Counted from the first letter of the stretch, positions 45,020 through 53,960 are shown. The stretch is 64,000 nucleotides of DNA from an uncultured Paracoccaceae bacterium (GCA_937895435.1 CALAXT010000024.1:62001-126000), one strand, 5' to 3'. The notes: generated by a model from the letters alone, not told the origin. Numbers and translations are program-made.

Positions 45020-46864
45020 ATGTCAGATAACCGCACCGCACCCGGCAAAAACGCGCCCACCTTAACACAAAGCGCCAACCCCACAGCAGCCACACCCCAC
45101 ACGGTTGATGACCATATGTTTGGCGAATTTTATGCCCATGATCATGACGGTGACGCCGATCATGACCATGACGATATCGATCCCGGCCCCCTAGAAGACA
45201 ACCCGATTTGGCAAAGGGATAACGTCTCACTGACATCTGTCGGCATTGATATCGGCTCGGCAGGAACACAAATTCTCTTTTCCAACATCCATTTGCAACG
45301 GGTGGGTGACAGCCTTGCCAGCCGGTATGTGATTGTTGATCGAAAAACTGTTTATGAATCACCTGTCAGCTTTACGCCCTATGCCGATGCACAAAATATC
45401 GATGGTGCCGCCCTTGGCGCAATTATTGACGCAGCCTATGCATCGGCCGCCGTTCGCCCCAGCGATATTGATACCGGCGTGGTCATTCTGACCGGTGAGG
45501 CGCTGCGGCGCGAAAATGCCCAAGCCGTTGCCGAAATCGTGGCCCGCAAGGGGGGTGATTTTGTCACAGCGACCGCGGGCAATCACATGGAAGCAATGCT
45601 GGCGGCCTATGGTTCGGGGGCTGCCAAGGCCAGTCATGACAAAGCGATGCGCATTCTAAACGTCGATATTGGCGGCGGCACATCCAAGCTGGCATTGTGC
45701 GATAATGGCAAAATCGTCTGGACGGCAGCGTTGCATATTGGTGGGCGTTTGATTGCAACCGACAATGGCCACGTGAGCCGGATCGATCCGGCAGGCCAAC
45801 ACCACGCGCACGCGGCAGGCCACGATCTGACACTGGGCAGCCCTGCAAGCCCCACCATTATGGCCGAAGTTGCCAAACATATGGCCACGCTGCTGACCCG
45901 AGCGATTTCGGGTGGCCCGCTGGACCCCGAGGTTGCAGGGCTGTTTCTTACCGATATTCCAGATGATTTCAGCGATATCGGCGGGGTTATGTTTTCAGGC
46001 GGCGTTGGCGAATATGTGTCTGACCGGGAAACCCGCGACTTTGGGGATTTGGGCCTGCATTTGGGCCGGGCACTGCGGGTATGGGCAGAGGCTGGTGGTT
46101 TTGGGGCAACCCATATGCCAGCCGTGGCTTGTATTCGTGCAACCGCCCTTGGCGCGTCGGAATATTCTGTGCAACTGAGCGGGCAGACCAGCACGATCAC
46201 TGCACCGGGGCGGCTGCTGCCCCGGCGCAGTGTGCAGGTTTTGAAAGCTGACATCGACATGCAGACCCTGCCCGATGCCACCGCCATTGCAAACGCAATC
46301 ATCCGGCATTTTCAAGCCTTTGATCTGTCCGTGGCCGATGATGAGGTCGCGTTGATGTTTGATTACACCCTGCCACCCGATTATGCCTATATTCGGGCGC
46401 TGGCCGATGGCATCGCCACGGCCATGGCGCCACGTCTGTCGCAGGGGCATCCACTTTATGTGATGATCAACGGCGATATCGCGCAGACCATTGGCGGGAT
46501 ATTCCGCGAAGAAATTGGCCTGACGAATGATCTGTTGGTGCTTGATGGCATTGCGCTGCGCGATTTCGACTATATCGATTTGGGCAAGATTCGGCTGCCA
46601 TCGTTCACTGTACCAGTCACTGTGAAATCGCTGCTCTTTTCCGAAGACCCACGCAACCCCGGCCGGGCCGAGCGCATCCATTTCGCCGATCCAACCGAAG
46701 TCGCCAAACGCGGCCATTCACATGGCCACAGTCACGACACTGGCCACCATCACAATCATGGGCACAGCCATGGGCATAGTCATGATCATGGGCACAGCCA
46801 CGAACATGGGCACCACCACGATCACCCCGCCTCTGCCTCCAACCCTTCAGAAAATGGAGGCTGA
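45020..46864 (+). CDS. EutA-like protein with His-rich N- and C-terminal regions
   Basis: A 614-aa ASKHA-fold ATPase homologous to EutA, the reactivase of B12-dependent ethanolamine ammonia-lyase. Core motifs are VGIDIGSAGTQILFSN, ILTGEALRRENA, ILNVDIGGGTSKLAL (phosphate loop) and MFSGGVGEY, and the DYIDLGK...VPVTVKSLLF ending matches EutA. Residues 31-53 are Asp/His-rich and residues about 565-605 hold about 20 His, absent from EutA of enterobacteria. No eutB or eutC is in the window. It may reactivate or metal-load another enzyme; this is inference. Confidence 0.85.
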   Translation: MSDNRTAPGKNAPTLTQSANPTAATPHTVDDHMFGEFYAHDHDGDADHDHDDIDPGPLEDNPIWQRDNVSLTSVGIDIGSAGTQILFSNIHLQRVGDSLASRYVIVDRKTVYESPVSFTPYADAQNIDGAALGAIIDAAYASAAVRPSDIDTGVVILTGEALRRENAQAVAEIVARKGGDFVTATAGNHMEAMLAAYGSGAAKASHDKAMRILNVDIGGGTSKLALCDNGKIVWTAALHIGGRLIATDNGHVSRIDPAGQHHAHAAGHDLTLGSPASPTIMAEVAKHMATLLTRAISGGPLDPEVAGLFLTDIPDDFSDIGGVMFSGGVGEYVSDRETRDFGDLGLHLGRALRVWAEAGGFGATHMPAVACIRATALGASEYSVQLSGQTSTITAPGRLLPRRSVQVLKADIDMQTLPDATAIANAIIRHFQAFDLSVADDEVALMFDYTLPPDYAYIRALADGIATAMAPRLSQGHPLYVMINGDIAQTIGGIFREEIGLTNDLLVLDGIALRDFDYIDLGKIRLPSFTVPVTVKSLLFSEDPRNPGRAERIHFADPTEVAKRGHSHGHSHDTGHHHNHGHSHGHSHDHGHSHEHGHHHDHPASASNPSENGG

Positions 46865-46867
46865 GAG

Positions 46868-47719
46868 ATGGAAACCCAGATCCTTCCGCATGACCCCGCC
46901 GCATCCGAGGCCAAAAAACAGCCAAACCGCAATCCACGGCGCGATTCCGCACGGCTGTCATCCGTGACAACCGCCATCCACCTGATGAAAACCTTTAGCG
47001 CACGCGACGAAGATCTGGGGATCAGCGAATTGGCCAAGCGCCTGGGTGTCGCCAAAAGCACAGTGCACCGCCTGGCCAGCGCCCTGCTGGATGAAGGGTT
47101 GCTGCAACAAAACCCTGAGACGGGCCGCTATTGTCTGGGTGTGGGGCTGTTTACGCTGGGCTCGCTGGTGCGGGCGCGGCTGGATGTTGCCGCGGAATCG
47201 CGCAATATTTTAAACGAATTGCGGGAAAAAACGGGTGAAAATGTCCGTTTGGCTGTGCTGGAACGGCAAAGTGCGGTTCTGCTGCATGATCTGGAAAGCC
47301 CACAGACGTTGCGCTTGCGTTCAGCCACAGGGCAACTGCGCCCCGCCTTTTGTTCGGCCGAAGGGCTTTGCCTGTTGTCAGGCCTGCGTGAGCCTGAATT
47401 GAAAAAGTTTCTAACCCTGCCCCGCGTGGCCCGCATGCCCAACTCTCCTGTAGAGGAAGAGGCACTGCGGCTGCATCTGCGCAAGGTCAAGCGCCAAGGC
47501 TATGCGGTCGAAGACGAAATTTGCGACGAAGGCACGCGTGGAATCGCGGCGCCGATTTATAACGGTGACGGCAGGGTCTTGGCCGCAGTGGGCGTGGCAG
47601 GCCCGCGCGTGCGCATCCGCAAAAGCCAGTTTCCCAAAATGGCGCAAGTTGTCATTGCAGCAGCCGACCAAATCTCTGAGCGGTTGGGCTACAGCCGCCG
47701 TCAAAAAATCTATCTTTAA
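46868..47719 (+). CDS. IclR-family transcriptional regulator
   Basis: A 283-aa regulator. The winged helix is in LGISELAKRLGVAKSTVHRLASALLDEGLL (about residues 54-84) and the effector domain has the AEGLCLLSGL and EEICDEGTRGIAAPIYNGDG segments normal for IclR proteins that sense aromatic acids or their breakdown products (PcaR, PobR). It is preceded by GGAGG and translated just after the EutA-like gene. Likely controls the divergent operons through the GGAAC palindromes, a family trait (IclR sites are of the TGGAA-N-TTCCA type). Confidence 0.9.
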   Translation: METQILPHDPAASEAKKQPNRNPRRDSARLSSVTTAIHLMKTFSARDEDLGISELAKRLGVAKSTVHRLASALLDEGLLQQNPETGRYCLGVGLFTLGSLVRARLDVAAESRNILNELREKTGENVRLAVLERQSAVLLHDLESPQTLRLRSATGQLRPAFCSAEGLCLLSGLREPELKKFLTLPRVARMPNSPVEEEALRLHLRKVKRQGYAVEDEICDEGTRGIAAPIYNGDGRVLAAVGVAGPRVRIRKSQFPKMAQVVIAAADQISERLGYSRRQKIYL

Positions 47720-47748
47720 GTCAGCACACCCAAAAAGGATCCCCGGCA

Positions 47749-48738
47749 ATGGCCAAGATCACCATCGCGCCCGACGGGCAAAGTTTCGACTGTGCCCCCG
47801 GCGACACTATCTTGCGGGCTGCCCTGCGGGCGGGCTTTGGCATGAATTATTCCTGTAATGTCGGGTCTTGCGGCAATTGCCGCTTTGAATTGCTAGAGGG
47901 CGCTGTCACGCATCAGCGGGCAGATTCCCCAGCTTGGTCTGAGAGAGATCTGAAACGCAACCGCTGGCTTGGCTGTCAGGCCGAACCGGTCGGGGATTGC
48001 ACCATCAAATTTCGCGCAGACCCAAGTTTTGTGGCAAACCCCCGCCCGATGGGCCGGTCAGCCACTTTGTTGGCCAAAACCCAACTGACGCGCGACATCA
48101 CTGAATTCACGTTGGAAATTCAAGGTGATGACCGCTTTCATCCCGGACAATATGCGCTTATCGGTGCCAATGGCATATCTGGGGGGCGCGCCTATTCGAT
48201 GGCCAATCTGCCCGGCACCGGACAATGGCATTTTCAGATCAAACGCGTGCCGGGCGGCGCATTGACCGGGTGGCTGTTTGACAGCGCTGAAATTGGCGCA
48301 ACTCTGTCGCTTGATGGCCCATATGGCACAGCGTTTTTGCAAACAGAAATTACCCGCGATATCGTGTTGATGGCTGGTGGTTCTGGCCTGTCCCCGATGG
48401 TGTCGATTGCGCGCGGCGCGGCCAAGGCAGGTATGCTGGACACCCGGAAGCTGCATTTTTATTACGGTGCGCGCACGCAGGCCGATTTATTTGACCCCAA
48501 GCTTTTGGCCGATCTGGGCCCCAACGTCACATTCACCGCTGCCCTCTCTGAACCAGAGCCCGGATGGGATGGCCCGCGCGGATTTTTGCATGACGTGGTT
48601 GCCGCCGATTTAGGCGACCGGCTGCCGGCGCATGAAATCTATTTTGCTGGCCCGGCTGCGATGTCTGCTGCCATTCAGAAAATGGCACATGAATTGGGCA
48701 CCCCGATGGGGCAATTGCATTTTGACGAATTTTATTGA
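47749..48738 (+). CDS. Ferredoxin-NAD(P) reductase of the oxygenase (2Fe-2S/FAD)
   Basis: A 329-aa electron-transfer protein. The N-terminal plant-type ferredoxin has CNVGSCGNCRFEL with a fourth Cys in LGCQAEP; the FAD domain has RAYSMANLP (RxYS) and the NAD domain has VLMAGGSGLSPMVSIA. This order (ferredoxin first) matches phenol hydroxylase, benzoate dioxygenase and naphthalene dioxygenase reductases. It should reduce the Rieske oxygenase at 42428-43714. A second electron carrier (Rieske ferredoxin, 60659-60979) is also encoded. Confidence 0.9.
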   Translation: MAKITIAPDGQSFDCAPGDTILRAALRAGFGMNYSCNVGSCGNCRFELLEGAVTHQRADSPAWSERDLKRNRWLGCQAEPVGDCTIKFRADPSFVANPRPMGRSATLLAKTQLTRDITEFTLEIQGDDRFHPGQYALIGANGISGGRAYSMANLPGTGQWHFQIKRVPGGALTGWLFDSAEIGATLSLDGPYGTAFLQTEITRDIVLMAGGSGLSPMVSIARGAAKAGMLDTRKLHFYYGARTQADLFDPKLLADLGPNVTFTAALSEPEPGWDGPRGFLHDVVAADLGDRLPAHEIYFAGPAAMSAAIQKMAHELGTPMGQLHFDEFY

Positions 48739-48759
48739 TTGGCGCGAAGGAGCCACACC

Positions 48760-49746
48760 ATGGCTAATCTAAATCTGACAATTGGGTGTTGGGATTATGA
48801 CCGCGTTCTGGGCCTGATGGATGGCCGCGTCCGGCCAACGGGTATCGACGTCACATTTCTTAACATGATTGTCGAAGAAACATTTTTCCGCATGCTGCGC
48901 GCGCAGGAATTTGATGTCTCTGAACTGTCGATGTCATCCTATGTCGTGTCGTTATTCAAACCAAACCGGCCTTTTGTGGCGATTCCTGTCTTTCCCAGCC
49001 GGTTTTTTCGCCACTCCTGCATCTATGTGAATGCCGATGCTGGCATCACCAAGCCTGCCGATTTGATTGGCAAGCGGATTGGCACACCTGAATATCAGAT
49101 GACAGCACCAGTTTGGATTCGGGGAATTTTAGATGAACATTATGGCGTGCCGGTGGACAGCGTCACCTATGTTACCGGCGGCGAAGAAGCCCCCAACCGT
49201 GATGAAAAGCTGAAATTGGATCTGCCCGACAACATCAAAGTGGAACGGATCGGCCCCAACCAAACGCTTGCTCAGATGCTGGCCAACGGCGAGATTGACG
49301 CGTTGCACACGGCGCGCAAGCCCTCTAGCTTTGATGGGGTGCGGGTTAAGCGGCTTTTTCCTGACTTTGTACCCGTGGAACAGGCGTATTGGCGTCAGAC
49401 TGGCATTTTCCCGATCATGCATGTGATCGCCATTCGCCGTGAAATTTATGACTCCAACCGCTGGATTGCCATGAACCTTTATCAAGCGTTCAAAGAGGCG
49501 CAGCAGCTGTGCTATGAAGGCCTGCGCGAAACGGCCGCCCTAAAGGGCATGCTGCCGTGGTTTAACGCCCATGTCGAAGAAACATTCGCCATGATGGGCG
49601 AAGATTTTTGGCCATATGGCGTCGAAAAGAACCGCAAAACACTGGAAACATTCCTGCGCTATCATCATCAAAGTGGGCTGTCGCCGCGCCTTTTGGGCGT
49701 TGACGAAATGTTTGCCCCCGAAACCATGGAAGAATTCGTGATATGA
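48760..49746 (+). CDS. 4,5-Dihydroxyphthalate decarboxylase-like protein
   Basis: A 328-aa protein with the length and sequence pattern of Pht5-type 4,5-dihydroxyphthalate decarboxylase, including the ELSMSSYVVSLF and IPVFPSRFFRHSCIYVN segments. The fold is related to periplasmic binding proteins of the NMT1/THI5 type, but there is no signal peptide. The known reaction converts 4,5-dihydroxyphthalate to protocatechuate. Start at ATG 48760 behind GAAGGAG. Its stop overlaps the next gene (ATGA). Confidence 0.85.
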   Translation: MANLNLTIGCWDYDRVLGLMDGRVRPTGIDVTFLNMIVEETFFRMLRAQEFDVSELSMSSYVVSLFKPNRPFVAIPVFPSRFFRHSCIYVNADAGITKPADLIGKRIGTPEYQMTAPVWIRGILDEHYGVPVDSVTYVTGGEEAPNRDEKLKLDLPDNIKVERIGPNQTLAQMLANGEIDALHTARKPSSFDGVRVKRLFPDFVPVEQAYWRQTGIFPIMHVIAIRREIYDSNRWIAMNLYQAFKEAQQLCYEGLRETAALKGMLPWFNAHVEETFAMMGEDFWPYGVEKNRKTLETFLRYHHQSGLSPRLLGVDEMFAPETMEEFVI

Positions 49747-50564
49747 CCCAAATCACCCTGCCCCTTTTGTATGAGAAAAAGCGCAACGGCGAAAAGATCT
49801 TTGGCGTGGTGGCTTGGGATACCCATATGGCCGCGATTGCTGACCGCGTGGGTGTTGATATTGTGTCGGTCGGCGATACGGTCGGCAAAAACATGTGGGG
49901 CCATGACAACCCGCTAGAAGTCACAATGGATGAGATGATCGTGGTCACCAAAGCGGTGCGGCGGGGCGTGAAACATGCGCTGGTCAGCGCTGACTTTCCC
50001 TATGGTCCACTGCAACAAGGCGTTGATGCCGCTGTGCGTGCGGCTATCCGCTTTGTCAAAGAAGCCGGGGTTGATATGATCAAACTTGACGGTGCAGCCG
50101 ATTACCCCGAAGCGGTCACCGCGCTGACCCGCGCCGGCGTTCCGGTTTGGGCACAGTTTGGCCTGACCCCGCAAACCGCACTGTCACTGGGCCTGCCTTA
50201 TGAAAATCAGGCCGGTGGCGCGGCACAACTGCCCGCCGAAATGACCGATCGGATGATCAAAGAGGCGCAGATGTTAGAAGCCGCTGGGGCGGCACTGCTT
50301 GATTTCACCAACTCGGGGCCCGTGGTTGGCCCTGCCGTGGTGGCATCGGTAAAAATTCCTGTGATTGGCGGCTTTGGTGGCGGGCCATGGCTGGATGGCC
50401 GCGTGCGGCTGGCACAAGCGGCGGTGGGCTATAGTGTGGGCGCACTGGACAAAGCCCCCGATACCTACGCCAACGTGGCCCGCGTGATCCATGACGCGCT
50501 CACAGAATGTGCAAGCGACGTGCGCGCCGCGCGTCAAATCAAGGGCCAACCGGGGAGAGTGTGA
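49743..50564 (+). CDS. PanB-like protein with altered active site
   Basis: A 273-aa TIM-barrel protein similar to 3-methyl-2-oxobutanoate hydroxymethyltransferase over its whole length. By alignment with E. coli PanB the two metal Asp are kept (residues 45 and 84) and the Lys of VKIEGG is kept (114), but Glu114 becomes Asp (116), His136 becomes Gln (138) and the general base Glu181 becomes Thr (189). It is therefore unlikely to make ketopantoate and more likely works on another 2-oxo acid as an aldolase or lyase. It lies between a decarboxylase and a hydrolase, coupled to both. Confidence 0.82.
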   Translation: MTQITLPLLYEKKRNGEKIFGVVAWDTHMAAIADRVGVDIVSVGDTVGKNMWGHDNPLEVTMDEMIVVTKAVRRGVKHALVSADFPYGPLQQGVDAAVRAAIRFVKEAGVDMIKLDGAADYPEAVTALTRAGVPVWAQFGLTPQTALSLGLPYENQAGGAAQLPAEMTDRMIKEAQMLEAAGAALLDFTNSGPVVGPAVVASVKIPVIGGFGGGPWLDGRVRLAQAAVGYSVGALDKAPDTYANVARVIHDALTECASDVRAARQIKGQPGRV

Positions 50565-51418
50565 TGCCATTTGCAACCATCGACGGATTGGATACGCATT
50601 ACCAAGATCTGGGCCAAGGCCCGGCGTTGCTGATGTATTCACCCGGTGGGTTTGATGCACAAATCAGCAAATGGTCTGATCTTGGTGTCTACAAGCGGAT
50701 CAAGCTGCTGGACCACCTGCCAAAACATTTCCGCTGCATCGTCTTTGATCGGCGCGAAAATGGCCTGTCGCAGGGCCGGGTGGAGCGGATCACCTGGCAA
50801 AGCTATGTGCGCCAAGGCGTGGGCTTGCTGGATCATTTGGGAATTGACCGCGCGCATGTGATGGGCGGCTGCATGGGGTGCAGCCCCGTCGCGGCGTTTG
50901 GCGTGGCCCACCCGAACCGCACCCGATCAATGGTGCATTTTTGGCCCGTGGGTGGGCCCAGCTATCGCATTTCCAGCCACCAGCGCTTTGCCCGCCATCT
51001 GGCCTTTGTCGAAGAAAATGGCCTGCAGGCCGTGGTTGATCTGGTGCGCAGCCATGACAAGAATTTTTCTGCAGATCCTCGGGGGGGGCCTTGGGGCCAG
51101 CCGATCCGCAACAGTCAAGACTTTGCCACCGCATATGCAGACCAAGACAAAGCACGGTATTTGTTAACCGTCACCGCCATGTATCGTGGCCTGATGGATC
51201 GCGACACCGCCCCCGGTGCCGAACCTGAAGACCTGATGACACTGAATATCCCCAGCCTGATCGTGCCCGGTGCCGACGGGTTTCACTCAACCTCGGCGGC
51301 GCGCTACATGCAAGAATGTCTGGCCGGATCAGAGTATTGGGATATCACCCCAGATGATCTGACCGAAGAAAACGCCCCAGCCCGGATCACGGCATTTCTG
51401 AAAGCTCTGAGGGACTGA
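50564..51418 (+). CDS. Alpha/beta hydrolase with Cys nucleophile elbow
   Basis: A 284-aa alpha/beta-hydrolase with the nucleophile motif VMGGCMGCSPVAA, i.e. G-x-C-x-G with Cys rather than Ser, as in dienelactone hydrolase. The acid region GADGFHST follows. A C-C or lactone-cleaving role in the aromatic pathway is plausible, since lactones such as 2-pyrone-4,6-dicarboxylate arise on the 4,5-cleavage route. The ATG overlaps the PanB-like stop by one base. GGGGAGAG precedes it. Confidence 0.8.
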   Translation: MPFATIDGLDTHYQDLGQGPALLMYSPGGFDAQISKWSDLGVYKRIKLLDHLPKHFRCIVFDRRENGLSQGRVERITWQSYVRQGVGLLDHLGIDRAHVMGGCMGCSPVAAFGVAHPNRTRSMVHFWPVGGPSYRISSHQRFARHLAFVEENGLQAVVDLVRSHDKNFSADPRGGPWGQPIRNSQDFATAYADQDKARYLLTVTAMYRGLMDRDTAPGAEPEDLMTLNIPSLIVPGADGFHSTSAARYMQECLAGSEYWDITPDDLTEENAPARITAFLKALRD

Positions 51419-51467
51419 CCCCCAGAGCACTTGGCCCAAAGCGCAAAGTCACAAGCCTAACCGCAGC

Positions 51468-52412
51468 CTAGCCCACCAATTCGCGGGTCTCAGGCGCAAA
51501 GAGATCAGCAATCGCCATCGGTTGGGCAATCACACCCTGCCCAACCACCTGATCCATCAGCATTTCAAGCACATGCTGATTTGGCGCAATGCCATAAGGC
51601 AGGGGATCATCCATCACCTCAAGGGCGGCCTGATGCACGCGGTCGGCGGCGGTCAAGTCTGATATCCGCCCAGCCTTTAAATCATTGACATAGAGTGCTT
51701 TTGACGCGGCAAAGCTTTCGAAAAGCTGGGTAGCAAGACCCGGGTTTGCAGCAAGAACCTCATCCTTGACCACAACCAAATGGTTGATCGGATAAAGCCC
51801 CCGCTCCCGCAGGGCGGTGCGCGCGGCATTAAACGCATCAGGGATCATTGGGCCGATATCGGCATGGTCAAGTTTGGTCCCAACAACCCCCGCAAGTTGA
51901 CCCGACACCAGCGCATCTGTCAGATCTTCGTCGGGGCCCAAGTTCTGTACATTGGCCGGGTTCACAAAGCTTGCAACATGTTCATCACCCGACGGTGCCC
52001 AGTGCACCTGCGTTAGGTCAACATCATGTTCTTGCTGCAAAATTGTGCGCGCCCATACGCCTGTGGTTACCGTGTAGCCCCGGTTTACCCCAACCCGCTT
52101 CCCCTCAAGATCTTTCAACCCCGACAGCGGCGTGCGCGTGTTCCAGACCATATTGGCGTGATGAAAATCGCGCACCAAAAAGATTGGCAGCGCTGTGAAT
52201 TTTACCCCATGTGCCCGCGCCGTGATATAGGTTGTCAGCGCCATCTCTGACACGTCATAGGCCAATTCGCGCACCATCCGGCGAAAGCCCTTGACCAACA
52301 CCGGCACCTCTTCAAAAGCCAAATCAAAATCAGCCGGACAAATTTCACCTGCTTTCAATGCGCGGTTGTTGCCCTGAAGCCGGGTGACAGTCTTTAGCGT
52401 GGGTCGGGTCAT
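51468..52412 (-). CDS. Second 4,5-dihydroxyphthalate decarboxylase-like protein
   Basis: A 314-aa paralogue of the protein at 48760-49746. The segments YDVSEMALTTYITARAHG and LPIFLVRDFHHANMVWN correspond to DVSELSMSSYVVSL and IPVFPSRFFRHSC. Overall identity looks modest, so the two may act on different aromatic acids. It is on the opposite strand from the main catabolic genes, converging with the Cys hydrolase. Start at ATG 52412 behind AAGAGGC. Confidence 0.78.
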   Translation of the reverse strand: MTRPTLKTVTRLQGNNRALKAGEICPADFDLAFEEVPVLVKGFRRMVRELAYDVSEMALTTYITARAHGVKFTALPIFLVRDFHHANMVWNTRTPLSGLKDLEGKRVGVNRGYTVTTGVWARTILQQEHDVDLTQVHWAPSGDEHVASFVNPANVQNLGPDEDLTDALVSGQLAGVVGTKLDHADIGPMIPDAFNAARTALRERGLYPINHLVVVKDEVLAANPGLATQLFESFAASKALYVNDLKAGRISDLTAADRVHQAALEVMDDPLPYGIAPNQHVLEMLMDQVVGQGVIAQPMAIADLFAPETRELVG

Positions 52413-52434
52413 ATCTGTGCCTCTTGGGTGAAAT

Positions 52435-52722
52435 TTAGCAACACTCATCTCCAAAATCGCGCAGGGCCGGGCGCATCCAAGCCAGCGGCATGTCTGCCAC
52501 CTGTACCTCGGCCACCGGTTTGAAAAACACGATCTTGAAACGTTCTTCTTCATGCCAGAACAAAACCGTGGTTTGCAAGGGCGGGAAACCGGGCCATCGG
52601 CCAGGGTCTTGACTGACCATCACCAAATCATGCGAGGTCAGATCAAATATAGATCTGGTCCAGCCCTCAACCCGTTCAAGACACGCCAAATTTTCTTGCG
52701 ACGGCACCACGCGGCCAAACAT
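52435..52722 (-). CDS. Small conserved protein, about 95 aa
   Basis: A short protein beginning MFGRVVPSQENL with a WPGFPPLQTTVLFWHEEERFKIVFFKPVAEV core and an ending of two Cys (DFGDECC). I recall, from memory only, that proteins of this general pattern can sit beside CobW GTPases, and a CobW gene lies about 1.2 kb away on the other strand. The start is uncertain: ATG 52722 is spaced six bases from AAGGGG, and ATG 52728 is also possible. A much longer in-frame extension to 53010 is not credible. Function unknown. Confidence 0.55.
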   Translation of the reverse strand: MFGRVVPSQENLACLERVEGWTRSIFDLTSHDLVMVSQDPGRWPGFPPLQTTVLFWHEEERFKIVFFKPVAEVQVADMPLAWMRPALRDFGDECC

Positions 52723-52782
52723 TTTCATCCCCTTGCGGTCGCCCCACCCTGTGGGCCAGATTCTGACCGACGTTCTGATATG

Positions 52783-52797
52783 CGGAACATTGTTCTT
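52783..52797. promoter_or_regulatory. Operator-like palindrome, CGGAACATTGTTCTT
   Basis: A near-palindrome GGAAC-ATT-GTTCT lies between the small protein and the divergent alcohol dehydrogenase gene, matching the 60609-60623 palindrome at thirteen of fifteen positions. It is placed to control the dehydrogenase-cobW-ligK-ligJ operon. Confidence 0.5.
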
Positions 52798-52853
52798 GCC
52801 TGCAGTCTGCCCATTTGTTAGCCAAAGATCAACGCAGATTTGGAGGTTTCGGC

Positions 52854-53957
52854 ATGCGCGAGAAAGTTTTAGCCGCGGTTCGCACGGGGCCGCAACGCAC
52901 CGAATTTCGTGAATATGATATGCCCGAAATCGAGGACGATGCGGCGCTCTTACGGGTGGAAGTGGCCGGGATCTGTGGCACAGATGTGAAATTTTATGCC
53001 AAGCCGCCAATCGATGATCCCGTCATCATGGGGCATGAAAATATTGGTGTCATCGCAAAGGCGGGCGCCACATTCAAAAAGCGCCGTGGTCTTAAAGAAG
53101 GTGATCGGGTGTTTGCCGAACATTACGTCGGCTGTATGAATTGCGAACACTGCCATCGCGGCGATTATCGCCTGTGCATTGCGACTGATTGGCGTAAAAA
53201 TCCTGACGGTATCCGCTTTGGCTATACCTCGGCGCTGCGCGCCCCGCACCTTTGGGGGGGCTTTGCGCAATATATGTATCTGCCGTGGAACTCGGTCATT
53301 CACAAAGTGCCCGATGGGCTGTCAGCCGAACTGGCAGGCGTGGTGACGCCAATGGCCAACGGTATTCAGTGGGCACTGTTTGATTGTGGTGTGGGCTATA
53401 ACAGCCGCGTTTTGATCCAAGGGCCAGGCCAACAGGGTTTGAGCCAGGTTGTGGCCTGCAAACAGGCGGGCGCGTCGTTGATTATCGTCACCGGCACCTC
53501 CAAAGATATCAAACGCATGGATGTCGCCCTGAAATTGGGCGCAGATTATGTGATCAATGTCCAAACCGAAGACCCGATTGCCCGCATTGCCGAAATCACT
53601 GGCGGCGAGGGTGTCGATGTGGCGCTTGATTGCACCGCAGGTGCTGGCACCATCCCTACCCTTTTGGGGATCGAGGCGCTGAAACGCAAAGGTGGTACGC
53701 TGCTTATTCAGGGTGAAATGGGCGACTTCCCCAATTTCCCGCTGGCCAAAGTGGCCAACAAATATATCACCATCAAAGCCGCGCGTGGGCACAATTACCA
53801 ATCATGTGAGTTGGCGCTGCAACAGTTGAATTCGGATCGGTTCCCCCTCGATCTGATCACCACGCATCGCTTCGGCCTGAAAGACACCGATGCCGCGATC
53901 AAGGCGGTTGGCAACAGCGGCGATGTGATCCATGTCTCGCTGATGCCTTGGGACTAA
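52854..53957 (+). CDS. Zinc-binding alcohol dehydrogenase (MDR)
   Basis: A 367-aa medium-chain dehydrogenase. Catalytic zinc ligands are Cys in VAGICGTDVKFY and GHEN; the structural zinc site is CMNCEHCHRGDYRLC (C-x2-C-x2-C-x7-C). The Rossmann motif is QGPGQQGLSQVVACK. It probably oxidises a hydroxy or aldehyde intermediate, for example a 4-carboxy-2-hydroxymuconate-semialdehyde-like product, although LigC itself belongs to a different family. First gene of the operon to cobW, ligK and ligJ. RBS TGGAGGT precedes ATG 52854. Confidence 0.88.
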   Translation: MREKVLAAVRTGPQRTEFREYDMPEIEDDAALLRVEVAGICGTDVKFYAKPPIDDPVIMGHENIGVIAKAGATFKKRRGLKEGDRVFAEHYVGCMNCEHCHRGDYRLCIATDWRKNPDGIRFGYTSALRAPHLWGGFAQYMYLPWNSVIHKVPDGLSAELAGVVTPMANGIQWALFDCGVGYNSRVLIQGPGQQGLSQVVACKQAGASLIIVTGTSKDIKRMDVALKLGADYVINVQTEDPIARIAEITGGEGVDVALDCTAGAGTIPTLLGIEALKRKGGTLLIQGEMGDFPNFPLAKVANKYITIKAARGHNYQSCELALQQLNSDRFPLDLITTHRFGLKDTDAAIKAVGNSGDVIHVSLMPWD

Positions 53958-53960
53958 CGC

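Noticed and set aside
46720-46820. Short near-repeats of GGGCACAGCCATG that could be taken for a repeat array
   Set aside because: They are codon repeats for His/Gly/Ser in the EutA-like tail, without regular spacers of CRISPR size.
46617-46970. Minus-strand frames opposite the His-rich EutA tail
   Set aside because: They mirror the repeated CAT/CAC codons; no independent coding signal.
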